This document shows, in pieces, positions 36,301 to 43,839 of a DNA stretch of 64,000 nt. Every line of letters begins with the position of its first letter. The stretch's first letter is position 1. The translations under genes and the position numbers were made by a program. The notes under the pieces are model-generated. The model was not told the origin of the DNA and ran no database searches. It saw only the letters and a program-made list of their open reading frames with translations. The stretch is from Chlorobiaceae bacterium (lineage in GTDB: Bacteria > Bacteroidota > Chlorobiia > Chlorobiales > Chlorobiaceae): positions 248,001 through 312,000 of the forward strand of contig JABDHK010000010.1 in assembly GCA_012972835.1 (NCBI GenBank), written 5' to 3'.

Positions 36301-36591
36301 GCAAGGCTGAGACCTATTCTCATGACCTCGCTGGCCTTTATTGCAGGTCTGCTACCTCTGCTCTTTGTCTCCGGCCCGACCGCACAGGGCAACCACTCTA
36401 TTGGTTCGGCAGCTATCGGCGGCATGTTCATTGGTATGGTTCTTGGTATTTTTGTTGTTCCGGTACTCTTTATTGTATTCCAGCATCTCCAGGAGCGCAT
36501 TACTGGCCCAGCCGCTGCCATCGTGGAGGCAGGGGATCTTCTTGATGAGGTCATGCAACAGGAAAAAGATCGGTCAGCGCTGGTTTCATGA
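33379..36591 (+). CDS. RND multidrug efflux pump (AcrB/HAE1 family)
   Basis: 1070 residues with the standard 12-helix RND layout and two large periplasmic loops. Conserved features: MFERFISRPVLATVISVILVILG at the N-terminus, the PITRFPDIAPPSVVVSASYPGASAETV loop, VVDDAIVVVEAVH in helix 4 (the proton-relay Asp pair), and the late AKNAILIVEFA and RLRPILMTS segments. It exports hydrophobic compounds using the proton gradient. Its stop overlaps or lies close to the outer-membrane channel gene. The spacing to the adaptor is ~50 bases. Confidence 0.95.
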   Translation: MFERFISRPVLATVISVILVILGMVGIYQLPITRFPDIAPPSVVVSASYPGASAETVGRSVAPPLEEALNGVENMTYMTSTSANDGSLSITVFFKQGTNADQAAVNVQNRVAQATSQLPAEVNRIGISTVKRQNSQIMLINLASSAKEYDQNFLQNYAKINIVDDLSRVPGVGLVSVFGNRDYSMRIWLKPAKMAAYKVTPQEVSNAIQSQNLEAAPGSFGENSSETMQYVMKYKGKNPYPVDYEQIVIRANSDGTLLKLGDIARVEFGVYTYTVDTKANGQASVVFAVYQSPGSNANEVETGLRKVLKKASASFPAGISYSIPFSSKKVVDQSIEQVQHTLLEAFILVFLVVFLFLQDFRSTLIPAIAVPVAIIGTFFFMNLFGFSINVLTLFGLVLAIGIVVDDAIVVVEAVHAKMEQKHYPAKIATVSAMRDITKAIVTITLVMSSVFLPVGFLQGSTGVFYRQFAFTLAIAILISAVNALTLSPALCALFLQDLHQEGSARKHEKLKKLGSFGHRFFVGFNTGFEALKQKYLGALVFLIRNKRLSFTLLGLMFALSFWLFKTLPTGFIPDEDNGFVIVSATMPPGSSFARTQSTMDRAAVILRAIPSVEKVISVSGINILSRSSSPSSGLLFLQLKDHNERGPEGNIKQILATITKQLGNREGSFFALAQPTVPGFSAVGGLEFVLQDRSGGPLGKLGSVAEGFISELMKRPEIGFAFTTFKATFPQYELQVDNVKAAQLGVNVSDLLTVLQAYYGSLQASDFNRFGKYYRVVMQSESSERAVPTSMNGIFVKNSRGEMVPVSSVITLKRVFGTESVDHFNLFNAVSINAVVKPGFSTGQAIKAVEEVSKTTLPFGYSYDWKGQSREELESSGGLLLIFMLSVVFVYFLLSGLFESYLLPLAVMLSIPTGLLGVFLGIKMAGIANNIYVQVAVIMLIGLLAKNAILIVEFALQRRVEGKSLSASAISGAKARLRPILMTSLAFIAGLLPLLFVSGPTAQGNHSIGSAAIGGMFIGMVLGIFVVPVLFIVFQHLQERITGPAAAIVEAGDLLDEVMQQEKDRSALVS

Positions 36592-36617
36592 GTAATATTT
36601 GTATTAAGAGTTCACCT

Positions 36618-38027
36618 ATGAAAAAACAAGTGAAAAGATATCTATTGACCAGTATCTGCGTTCCGGTATTCTGCACTCTTGCAGCATGTGGAGTCACCCA
36701 TGAATACAGGCAGCCTGATGTTGCATTCCCGTTGGGTTATCGTGGCCAGATGCAGGCCGGAGAGGGTACTCATGCCGATACCGTTATGGCAAAAATGCCT
36801 TACAGGAGTTTTTTTGCAGACAATACCCTGCGCGCCTTGATTGACACTGCTCTGGTGAACAATATTGATCTTCAGATAGGTTTGAAAAATATTGATATTG
36901 CACAGCAGACACTTCGGTCAGCAAAGCTTGGAAATCTCCCTACTCTGAATCTTGTAGCCCAGGACACACATACTACTCCATCCAATAACGGTGTTCAGAC
37001 AACTCCTCAAGACTACGTAGCTTCCGCTACCGCCTCATGGGAAGCCGATATCTGGGGAAAAATCCGCAGCCGCAAAAAATCGGCGCTGGCCACCTACCTG
37101 AAGACGCAGGAAGCAACCAAGGCTGTCCGTACCAGACTTGTTGCAGATGTAGCCTCGGGGTATTACAATCTTCTCATGCTCGATGAGCAGCTTGATAGTT
37201 CAAGAAAAAACCTTGCGCTTGCCGATACCACGCTGACAATGATCGGGTTTCAGTATAGAGCTGGCCAGGTAACCTCCCTCGCTGTTCAGCAGCAGGAGGC
37301 TTCAAGGCAATCAATCGCGTTGTCCATACCGGTGATTGAACAAAAAATAGCGGTACAGGAAAATGCTCTCAGCACGCTTTGCGGTAAAATGCCCGGCACC
37401 ATCAATCGCGACAGATCTCTTTTTACACAAAAGGTAGCCGATACTCTTCCCTCAGGTATTCCTTCCGAACTTCTGCAGAACCGGCCCGATGTCCGTGCTG
37501 CAGAGATGGCGGTCAGGGTAGCCCATGCCGATATGGGTGAAGCCAAAGCAAATCTTTATCCTTCACTCACCGTTACGGCCTCCGGTGGTTTGGATGCTCT
37601 TCAGTCAAGCAAATGGTTTACTACCCCTGGTTCTCTGTTCAGCGTAATTCAGGGAGGAGCTCTTCAACCGATCTTTCAGCGCGGCCAGTTGAAAGCAAAA
37701 TATGAACAGTCAAAAATAAAACGAGAGCAGTCAGAACTTGAATTCAAGCAGTCAGTGCTTAAAGCTGTAGAGGAGGTATCCAATGCACTGGTGCAGCTCG
37801 AAAAGGTAAAATCGCAGGAAGTTATTGCTGAAGAACGTGTTGCCACCCTTCATGGTGCGGTTGCCAATGCAGGAATGCTCTTCCAGGCTGGCATGGCGAC
37901 CTATCTTGAGGTTATTGTTGCCCAGGCCAATGCGCTGCAGGCAGAACTCAATCTTGCCGATATCCGCCGGCAGCATCTTTCTGTCATGGCAGAGCTTTAC
38001 CGTTCACTTGGCGGTGGCTGGCGTTAG
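36618..38027 (+). CDS. RND outer-membrane efflux lipoprotein (NodT/OprM family)
   Basis: I choose ATG 36618 because it yields a clean lipoprotein signal (basic start, hydrophobic core, lipobox LAAC); an in-frame ATG at 36588 overlapping the pump stop is also possible. Mature protein has two outer-membrane-efflux repeats with ATASWEADIWGKIRS, the LLQNRPDVRAAE connector, and the second strand motif GALQPIFQRGQ. It forms the exit duct of the RND system. Confidence 0.93.
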   Translation: MKKQVKRYLLTSICVPVFCTLAACGVTHEYRQPDVAFPLGYRGQMQAGEGTHADTVMAKMPYRSFFADNTLRALIDTALVNNIDLQIGLKNIDIAQQTLRSAKLGNLPTLNLVAQDTHTTPSNNGVQTTPQDYVASATASWEADIWGKIRSRKKSALATYLKTQEATKAVRTRLVADVASGYYNLLMLDEQLDSSRKNLALADTTLTMIGFQYRAGQVTSLAVQQQEASRQSIALSIPVIEQKIAVQENALSTLCGKMPGTINRDRSLFTQKVADTLPSGIPSELLQNRPDVRAAEMAVRVAHADMGEAKANLYPSLTVTASGGLDALQSSKWFTTPGSLFSVIQGGALQPIFQRGQLKAKYEQSKIKREQSELEFKQSVLKAVEEVSNALVQLEKVKSQEVIAEERVATLHGAVANAGMLFQAGMATYLEVIVAQANALQAELNLADIRRQHLSVMAELYRSLGGGWR

Positions 38028-38039
38028 GCAGGAAGGGGC

Positions 38040-38621
38040 TTACCATTCAATCTCGATATCGTAGCTATTCAGTAAACCTGTAACCCCCGGTATTGAGAAA
38101 CGGGCATTTCTGATACGGTTTATTTCGGGATTGATTGAGTAATTACAGGCTGAACGGAAATCGGCTTTTTCAAGATTTGTGTGCATAAATATGGCCTGCA
38201 GCAGATCACAGTTTTCAAATGAGGCTTCACTCAGGTCAGCTTCAGAAAAATCACACTCTTGCAGATTGCAATTTTTAAACGTTGTGTTCTTGAGTTTCAG
38301 TTTGTAAAAAAGAGAGAGTTTCAACATGCAGTTTTCAAAATAGAGCCGCAGCAGAAATCCTCTACACTGATTGAATTGTAAGCCAAGAAGCTTACTGTTT
38401 ATAAATTTGACATCCTGCAAAGTGGTGTTGTTAAGGATTACAAGGCTGCAGTCGCAACTGTTAAACGTGCAGGCCCTGAATGTAATACCCGCCAGATCAG
38501 CGCTGTTAAGGTTGCAGTTATTAAACGTACACTCTTCATAGACCCCTTTGGCAATGACGTTTTCTCGAAAGGAAATTTTTTCAAAAACCTTGTTTTCAGT
38601 AAGCATGGTGTTCATAGGCAT
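38040..38621 (-). CDS. Pentapeptide-repeat protein
   Basis: 193 residues made mostly of A(D/N)LxX-type five-residue repeats, here rich in Cys/Asn/Phe (CTFNNCNLNSADL, CDFSEADLSEASFENCDLLQA), which fold into a right-handed beta-helix. Related Qnr/MfpA proteins mimic DNA and protect gyrase; whether this one does is unknown. The start could also be the inner Met codons at residues 3 or 6. Convergent with the RND operon. Confidence 0.85.
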   Translation of the reverse strand: MPMNTMLTENKVFEKISFRENVIAKGVYEECTFNNCNLNSADLAGITFRACTFNSCDCSLVILNNTTLQDVKFINSKLLGLQFNQCRGFLLRLYFENCMLKLSLFYKLKLKNTTFKNCNLQECDFSEADLSEASFENCDLLQAIFMHTNLEKADFRSACNYSINPEINRIRNARFSIPGVTGLLNSYDIEIEW

Positions 38622-38714
38622 ACAATGAATGAACGGTTATCGTGATTGAAATGTTCCTTTTATATAAGGAGTTAAGGTGTTTTTTTCAGGTTAATACTCA
38701 AGAATTCGTCACCT

Positions 38715-39515
38715 ATGGATAGAGCCCATTATAATGCAAAGGTTACCGGTAAAATAATGATTACTCCGGATCTTATGATTCTTCACCTTGAGACTGATGA
38801 ACCAAGAGAGGATTTTGAAGCCGGGCAATTTATCGTGCTCGGTCTCTATGGATTCGAGAAGCGCTCTTTAAATTCTGAAATGGAGCTGTTTCCTCAGGAG
38901 GAAGAGAAGCTTATTCTGAAGCCATATTCTATCGCTTCAGCCATAAAAGATACACGACAGCTTGAGTTTTACATTTCACAGGTTAAATCCGGGCAACTGA
39001 GTCCGCGACTTTTTAATCTCAATATCGATGATAAACTCTATGTTGGCCCCAAGATGGCTGGTATTTTCCGGCTTGATGAAACACCAGACGGCACCGATAT
39101 TGTAATGGTTGCAACAGGAACCGGTATTGCCCCCTATATCAGTTTTTTGCGATCCCATATCGTGGAACGGCCGGAAAGCAAAATGGTGTTAATCCAAGGC
39201 GCGGCCCATCGCTGGGATCTTGGCTACTACAGTGAGTTGACATTTCTCGAGCAAACCTATGCCAATTTTTTTTATGTCCCAACATTGATTGATCCTGATG
39301 ATCACTGGCATGGTTATCGTCTCTGTATTGAGGATCTGCTGAAAAAGGATGTGCTGCAGAACGAGTTCAACATAACTCCAGACTCCGAACGTACACGTTT
39401 TTTTATCACAGGAAGTCCTGAGATGGTGAGTCATGTATCGGAATGGCTGAATGATTTTGGATATACCAGACACCATCCAGATACTCCAGGAGAGATGTAT
39501 ATCGAGGAGTTTTAG
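38715..39515 (+). CDS. Ferredoxin-NADP(+) reductase (FpR type)
   Basis: 266 residues. N-terminal FAD-binding barrel with KPYSIAS (flavin contact, ~residue 75) and a C-terminal NADP-binding domain with VATGTGIAPYISFLRS (~residue 134) and the LIQGAAHRWDLGYYSEL segment typical of FpR enzymes. It exchanges electrons between ferredoxin or flavodoxin and NADP(H). Green sulfur bacteria also have a thioredoxin-reductase-like FNR, so this is probably an additional one. Cytoplasmic. Confidence 0.9.
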   Translation: MDRAHYNAKVTGKIMITPDLMILHLETDEPREDFEAGQFIVLGLYGFEKRSLNSEMELFPQEEEKLILKPYSIASAIKDTRQLEFYISQVKSGQLSPRLFNLNIDDKLYVGPKMAGIFRLDETPDGTDIVMVATGTGIAPYISFLRSHIVERPESKMVLIQGAAHRWDLGYYSELTFLEQTYANFFYVPTLIDPDDHWHGYRLCIEDLLKKDVLQNEFNITPDSERTRFFITGSPEMVSHVSEWLNDFGYTRHHPDTPGEMYIEEF

Positions 39516-39519
39516 CAGG

Positions 39520-39855
39520 TCAATAGTCCTCGGAAAAGGTGTCTCTGTCACGGGCACCATACTTTTCCTCAAGCTCCTCAATCCAGAATCCGCCACCTGT
39601 AAATGAGACCATAGATCCCCATATCAAGTGTTCGTATAACCTGCAATCACTCGGCAAGGTCTTGCCGTTTGAGTGGATTCCTCTGTTAAGGATAGAGGTT
39701 ACAAGCATGTCAGTCACTGATTCATTCTCATACTCTACTCCTTCAGCAGCGTATGCGGTAACGATGTCAAGAGCATCCTTCCAGTCTGCCCAACAACAAC
39801 AGTTGAGGTCATTGTTACTCTCTACATGCATGATAATCTGTTTCAACGTAGCCAT
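39520..39855 (-). CDS. Conserved hypothetical protein
   Basis: Start set at ATG 39855, which has a GGAGAG Shine-Dalgarno sequence seven bases upstream; the longer frame would begin with TTG 39873 and lacks this. About 111 residues, acidic, with a central CCCWADWKDALDIVTAYAAEGVEYE part and a C-terminal FTGGGFWIEELEEKYGARDRD part. No family recognised. Ends four bases from the reductase stop on the opposite strand. Confidence 0.65.
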   Translation of the reverse strand: MATLKQIIMHVESNNDLNCCCWADWKDALDIVTAYAAEGVEYENESVTDMLVTSILNRGIHSNGKTLPSDCRLYEHLIWGSMVSFTGGGFWIEELEEKYGARDRDTFSEDY

Positions 39856-39873
39856 ATCTGATCTCTCCGTCAA

Positions 39874-40125
39874 TTCATCATAACAAAGACTTAAATCAGT
39901 ATATCAATGCTAATCACCCGTTTTTCGTTCAATCGAATTGATGATTTTTGTTTGGTGTGAAAAAATCCTTATTACTTTGCGTATTTTTCAGAAATTTTAT
40001 CAACTTAAAGTTAGGTGAGTGAATGATATTGGGTACCATATCACCAAAGTGCTTTCAAAAGCAATTGTACTTATTGGGTTTATGCTTGCAAGAGGAGTTG
40101 GTTGGTATCAAGATCAGTTATAACC
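39874..40125. other. Intergenic region, nothing recognised
   Basis: About 250 AT-rich bases. A 42-codon frame near 40022 has no ribosome binding site and unconvincing composition. I see no RNA gene or repeat. Confidence 0.3.
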
Positions 40126-40314
40126 TTAAGTGTTGGGAGGATTTGGAATGAGAGCAATGAAATCGCTTTCACTTATTAAGGTACGTCCGTGTGCAGTGTA
40201 GAGGGTAATGATGCCGTTGTCGTTTGGATCAGGTTTTGGTATTGACGGCTCTCTGTCGAATTGCAACAAGATTGGATCCTCACGGTCTTTCAGGTAGAGG
40301 TGATAGGTTTTCAT
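40126..40314 (-). CDS. Small hypothetical protein
   Basis: 62 residues, soluble, Pro/Asp-rich (PSIPKPDPNDNG, DFIALIPNP). No family recognised and only a weak ribosome binding site. The amino-acid composition and clean start look like a real small protein; it lies between a tRNA and another hypothetical gene. Confidence 0.5.
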   Translation of the reverse strand: MKTYHLYLKDREDPILLQFDREPSIPKPDPNDNGIITLYTAHGRTLISESDFIALIPNPPNT

Positions 40315-40463
40315 AAGTTCTGATTTGAGGGTTGCTACACATCATCATCCAACATGTCCTGTAATATAATAATAAAACATGGGCAAGAAAAATGTCGGAA
40401 AAGTTCCCGGATTTTTGTTTTTTTCCCCTGAAAAATCTGTGCGTTGATTTAATAAAACAAGAG

Positions 40464-40538
40464 TGGACAATAGTGGATTCGAACCACTGACCTATCGCGT
40501 GTGAGGCGAACGCTCTAACCGGGCTGAGCTAATTGTCC
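40464..40538 (-). tRNA. tRNA-Val (anticodon CAC)
   Basis: Minus strand, 75 bases. Acceptor stem GGACAAT/ATTGTCC fully paired; D-arm GCTC...GAGC; anticodon stem TTCGC/GCGAT with loop CTCACAC, anticodon CAC; T-arm AGTGG-TTCGAAT-CCACT. The 27:43 pair at the top of the anticodon stem is U-U. CCA is not encoded. Confidence 0.93.
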
Positions 40539-40671
40539 TTGCCGAATCACTATAAGATGGACGATGATAGATTTTTTTGTATTGACATCCTTATGCTGCT
40601 TTTTAAAAAAATATAGTTATTTTTCAGAATAAAGTTCTGAAATCTCATGGATCACAATAATCTTCAAACAA

Positions 40672-40872
40672 ATGATTCCAAACCCAGTCAAAATAGCTGC
40701 ACCAGCTGTTCTTCTCGCTCCGGTTGCGGTGCCAATTCTTCATGGTCTTACCGGTATTGCAGTTGTAGGTCTTGGTCTGTTTGCAGCAGGTACCCTGGTA
40801 AGCAAGACGGTCAAGGCGTTTACAGGCAGTCCTAAGCCATTGATAAGAAAAGAGGATTACCCGTTAGATTGA
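40672..40872 (+). CDS. Small membrane protein of unknown function
   Basis: 66 residues, highly hydrophobic in the first 50 (Ala/Val/Leu/Gly-rich, one long or two short membrane segments) with a basic tail (KTVKAFTGSPKPLIRKED). No family recognised. It lies downstream of tRNA-Val in the opposite direction. A small stem (TTACAG/CTGTAA at 40875-40889) with a T-rich tail follows and may be its terminator. The start is the ATG at 40672; an alternative overlapping frame on the same strand is Ser/Cys-rich and looks like a shadow. Confidence 0.5.
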   Translation: MIPNPVKIAAPAVLLAPVAVPILHGLTGIAVVGLGLFAAGTLVSKTVKAFTGSPKPLIRKEDYPLD

Positions 40873-41027
40873 CATTACAGTTGCTGTAAATTATTTTTAG
40901 GCGAAAAGGCCATCGTTACTGACAGGTCAAAGGGTTATTTTTACCAAGCACAGAAATGAGTTCCCACAAGAGGGGGCTTCTTTTTTGACCGTCAAATTTA
41001 TTACAACCCATAACTATATCGGTATCT

Positions 41028-41561
41028 ATGCGCAATTTTATGGTGTTGTTCATGTCGCTGCTGCTTTGCTTTATGGCGAAGGAAACAGCAAGTGCAAATG
41101 ACGGTGTTGAGACTGCTGGCAACATTATACAGCTTGTATTACCCGCTGGCGCTGCCGGACTCACCATTATCAATCATGATCAAGAGGGTTTTATAGAGCT
41201 TGCCGAGTCAGGTCTCCTTACGCTCGGTATTACCTATGGATTGAAATACTCAATTGATGCCACACGCCCTAACGGCGGGCAAAACTCTTTTCCATCCGGT
41301 CACAGCTCCACCTCTTTTGTCTCTGCAGAGTTTATCCGTGAACGTTACGGTTGGAATTACGGAATTCCCGCCTATCTTGCAGCCTCGTTTGTCGGTTACA
41401 GCCGGGTTGAATCTAAAGAGCACTATACGCGCGACGTCATAGCCGGAGCGCTCATTGGAATCGGAAGCAGCTGGCTTTTTACCACGCCAAATAAAACGTG
41501 GAATGTCCGGCCTGTAGTTGGCAACTCCTTCTATGGTATTGGTCTGACTGGTTATTTGTAA
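41028..41561 (+). CDS. PAP2-family membrane phosphatase
   Basis: 177 residues with a signal-like N-terminus. All three phosphatase motifs are present: KYSIDATRP (KX6RP), PSGHSS and SRVESKEHYTRD (SRX5HX3D). Substrates of this family include undecaprenyl diphosphate, lipid A phosphates and phosphatidic acid; I cannot tell which. The active site should face the periplasm. Single-gene unit. Confidence 0.9.
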   Translation: MRNFMVLFMSLLLCFMAKETASANDGVETAGNIIQLVLPAGAAGLTIINHDQEGFIELAESGLLTLGITYGLKYSIDATRPNGGQNSFPSGHSSTSFVSAEFIRERYGWNYGIPAYLAASFVGYSRVESKEHYTRDVIAGALIGIGSSWLFTTPNKTWNVRPVVGNSFYGIGLTGYL

Positions 41562-41632
41562 ACCTCCACTGCAACCAACAATCCCCACCGCTGGTTATGA
41601 CTAAGTAATCTATAATTAATAAACAGTGATCA

Positions 41633-42646
41633 ATGATGCTTGACGGGGGGACGAAGCGTTTTGTATGGATTCAAGGGTTAATTGCCTTTGGTTTCCTGCT
41701 TGTTCAGCTTCTTTGCTTATGCGGATGTAGACAGGATAGCCTGTCGCACTCCCCGGAGGAGCTTCGTTTGACTCTTCAAAAGGAGAAAAGTATGATCTTT
41801 AATAAATTGACTTCCGAAGAAGAACGAGTGATCGTGCATAAGGGAACTGAACCTCCTTTCAGTGGTAAATATTATATGAACAAGGAGTCTGGAAGCTATC
41901 TCTGCAGACGATGTGATGCTCCTCTTTTTCGCTCATCCGACAAGTTCGATTCTGGTACAGGCTGGCCAAGTTTTGATGATGCAATTGAAGGCGCAGTCCA
42001 ACAGATTCCTGACCCCGATGGCCGACGTACTGAAATCGTTTGTGCACATTGCGGGGCACATCTTGGCCATGTTTTTTTTAGCGAAGGAATTACGGTTAAA
42101 AACCTCCGTCATTGCGTTAACTCTCTTTCCCTGAATTTTATACCCGAAGCTTATGCCTCTACAAAACTGCAGAAAGCAATTTTTGCCGGAGGATGCTTCT
42201 GGGGAGTCGAGTACCACTTCAGTAAAGTAAAGGGAGTGCTCTCTGTCAAATCAGGCTATACAGGTGGTATGACGGATCACCCCTCATATCAACAGGTATG
42301 TACAGGCAAGACTGGACATGCCGAGGCGGTCGAAATAGCGTTTGACCCTGACAAAGTCAGCTACGAAACCCTTGCAAAACTTTTTTTCGAAATTCACGAT
42401 CCAACCGAGATCAATCGACAGGGCCCGGATATTGGAACGCAGTACCGATCCGCTGTTTTTTATGCCAATGAAGCGCAGAAGAGAGTTATCGACAAGCTTA
42501 TCGCTCTGTTAAAGACCAAAGGATACCATGTTGTAACAAGTGTTGAAAAGGCCGGTACCTTCTGGGAGGCTGAAGCCTACCATCAGGAGTACTATAAGAA
42601 AAACGGTCATCAACCCTACTGCCACATCTACCAAAAACGGTTTTAA
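41633..42646 (+). CDS. msrBA: Secreted MsrB-MsrA fusion methionine sulfoxide reductase
   Basis: 337 residues. A hydrophobic N-terminus ends in LCLCGC, a lipobox-like site, so the protein is probably exported. MsrB domain (~50-175): zinc pairs CRRC and CAHC, catalytic Cys161 in RHCVNS. MsrA domain (~185-335): catalytic Cys188 in GGCFWGVEYHF, with GTQYRSAVF and the HQPYCHIY end. MsrB reduces R- and MsrA S-methionine sulfoxide. The order B then A is less common than A then B. It protects envelope proteins from oxidative damage. Confidence 0.92.
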   Translation: MMLDGGTKRFVWIQGLIAFGFLLVQLLCLCGCRQDSLSHSPEELRLTLQKEKSMIFNKLTSEEERVIVHKGTEPPFSGKYYMNKESGSYLCRRCDAPLFRSSDKFDSGTGWPSFDDAIEGAVQQIPDPDGRRTEIVCAHCGAHLGHVFFSEGITVKNLRHCVNSLSLNFIPEAYASTKLQKAIFAGGCFWGVEYHFSKVKGVLSVKSGYTGGMTDHPSYQQVCTGKTGHAEAVEIAFDPDKVSYETLAKLFFEIHDPTEINRQGPDIGTQYRSAVFYANEAQKRVIDKLIALLKTKGYHVVTSVEKAGTFWEAEAYHQEYYKKNGHQPYCHIYQKRF

Positions 42647-42648
42647 GA

Positions 42649-42678
42649 ATAATATAGGTCTTATAAGTCCTATATTAT
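42649..42678. terminator. Bidirectional hairpin between msrBA and the LOG gene
   Basis: ATAATATAGG at 42649-42658 pairs with CCTATATTAT at 42669-42678. It lies exactly between two convergent genes (it includes the stop of the LOG gene). It shares the ATAAGTCCTATAT string with the hairpin at 45520-45548. Confidence 0.45.
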
Positions 42679-43203
42679 CTCCAGCACCTCCTCGACACTA
42701 TTGCAGACCGAGTAGTATGCCCCGTACTCCTCGGTTATCATATGCTGCTCTGCAATCTGGCTGAAAAAAAGGAGCAGGGGATTCCAGAACCCGTTCAGAT
42801 TCAGCAGAATGATAGGTTTACGATGGTGCCCGAGATGTTTCCAGGTGATGACTTCCATAAGTTCGTCCAGGGTACCGAACCCGCCAGGCAGAACCAGATA
42901 GGCCTCCCCCCATTCTGCAAGTTTCAGTTTTCGCTCATGCATTGTTTCTACCACATGCAGTTCACTCAGCCCGTAATGGGCAACCTCCCGTTCTTCAAGA
43001 AACCTCGGTATGATGCCCTTGACAGTTCCCCCGTTTTCCATGACAGCATCGGCAATGCAACCCATCAGACCAACCTGTCCACCTCCGAAGACCAACCCGA
43101 TACCCCGCCGGGCAAATTCACGCCCAAGGTCGGCAGCTGCGGTAAAATACTCACGCGGAGCAAGATTGCTTGAACTGCAGTAAACCGTAATGGATGAGAT
43201 CAT
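42670..43203 (-). CDS. LOG-family protein (TIGR00730, nucleoside 5'-monophosphate phosphoribohydrolase)
   Basis: 177 residues, Rossmann fold. The signature GGGQVGLMGCIADAVMENGG and the PGGFGTLDELMEVITW motif (PGGxGTxxE) are those of LOG enzymes, which cleave the N-glycosidic bond of nucleoside monophosphates, including cytokinin precursors. In bacteria the substrate is often AMP or unknown. It is the last gene of a three-gene run with the glycosyltransferase (6-base gap) and the chlorophyll-synthase-like gene. Confidence 0.9.
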   Translation of the reverse strand: MISSITVYCSSSNLAPREYFTAAADLGREFARRGIGLVFGGGQVGLMGCIADAVMENGGTVKGIIPRFLEEREVAHYGLSELHVVETMHERKLKLAEWGEAYLVLPGGFGTLDELMEVITWKHLGHHRKPIILLNLNGFWNPLLLFFSQIAEQHMITEEYGAYYSVCNSVEEVLEII

Positions 43204-43209
43204 GATGAG

Positions 43210-43839
43210 CTAATAATTAACGGTGATGCTATCCTCTGCACGTTGGTAGACATAGGTTTTCGGTTCTTCTATCTTTTTTACCTCAAAAAGCTTCAAAGCT
43301 CTCTCCCAAAGATCAGTATCTTCAGCGTATTCAACTTCTGAGAATCCTTCGAGTGCAAAGAAAAGCTCTCTTTTACCAAAAAACGTTCCACCAAGGATGC
43401 ACTCCCGGATGTGAATAAGCCTGTCAAGATTATGGCAATCTTTGACCATTATGTTTTCATCGCAGAGAAATCCTCCAGAAAGCAGTGAAACCTCCTGATT
43501 TTCCTCAAGAATATCAATTCTTGTTTCGAGATGATTCTCGAGATAGAAGTCATCACTGTCAAGAAAGGTGATATAGCGACCGAAAGATGCCTGAATGCCC
43601 GCATTGCGGGAGAGCGCACTTTTCCGGTTCTTATGCTTCATATATCGGATATGGGGATATCGCTCGATATAAGGATTAAGTGTTTCAAAGGTGTTGTCCG
43701 AACTCCCGTCATCCACAATAAGAAGTTCCCAATTGTCGAACGATTGCGCAACAACGCTCTCTACCGCGTTTTCAAGATATCGGGCCCTGTTAAAGGTTGG
43801 CATGATGACCGAAATTTCAGGTCTGTTGCTGAATCTCAT
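43210..43839 (-). CDS. Family 2 glycosyltransferase
   Basis: 209 residues. N-terminal ISVIMPTFNRARYLENAVESV, LLIVDDGSSDNT and FLDSDDFYL (the DxD-type metal site) define a GT-A fold GT2 enzyme. Short for the family, with no membrane helix. Its start overlaps the stop of the chlorophyll-synthase-like gene (ATGA), so it is translationally coupled to pigment synthesis. Acceptor and sugar unknown. Confidence 0.88.
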   Translation of the reverse strand: MRFSNRPEISVIMPTFNRARYLENAVESVVAQSFDNWELLIVDDGSSDNTFETLNPYIERYPHIRYMKHKNRKSALSRNAGIQASFGRYITFLDSDDFYLENHLETRIDILEENQEVSLLSGGFLCDENIMVKDCHNLDRLIHIRECILGGTFFGKRELFFALEGFSEVEYAEDTDLWERALKLFEVKKIEEPKTYVYQRAEDSITVNY

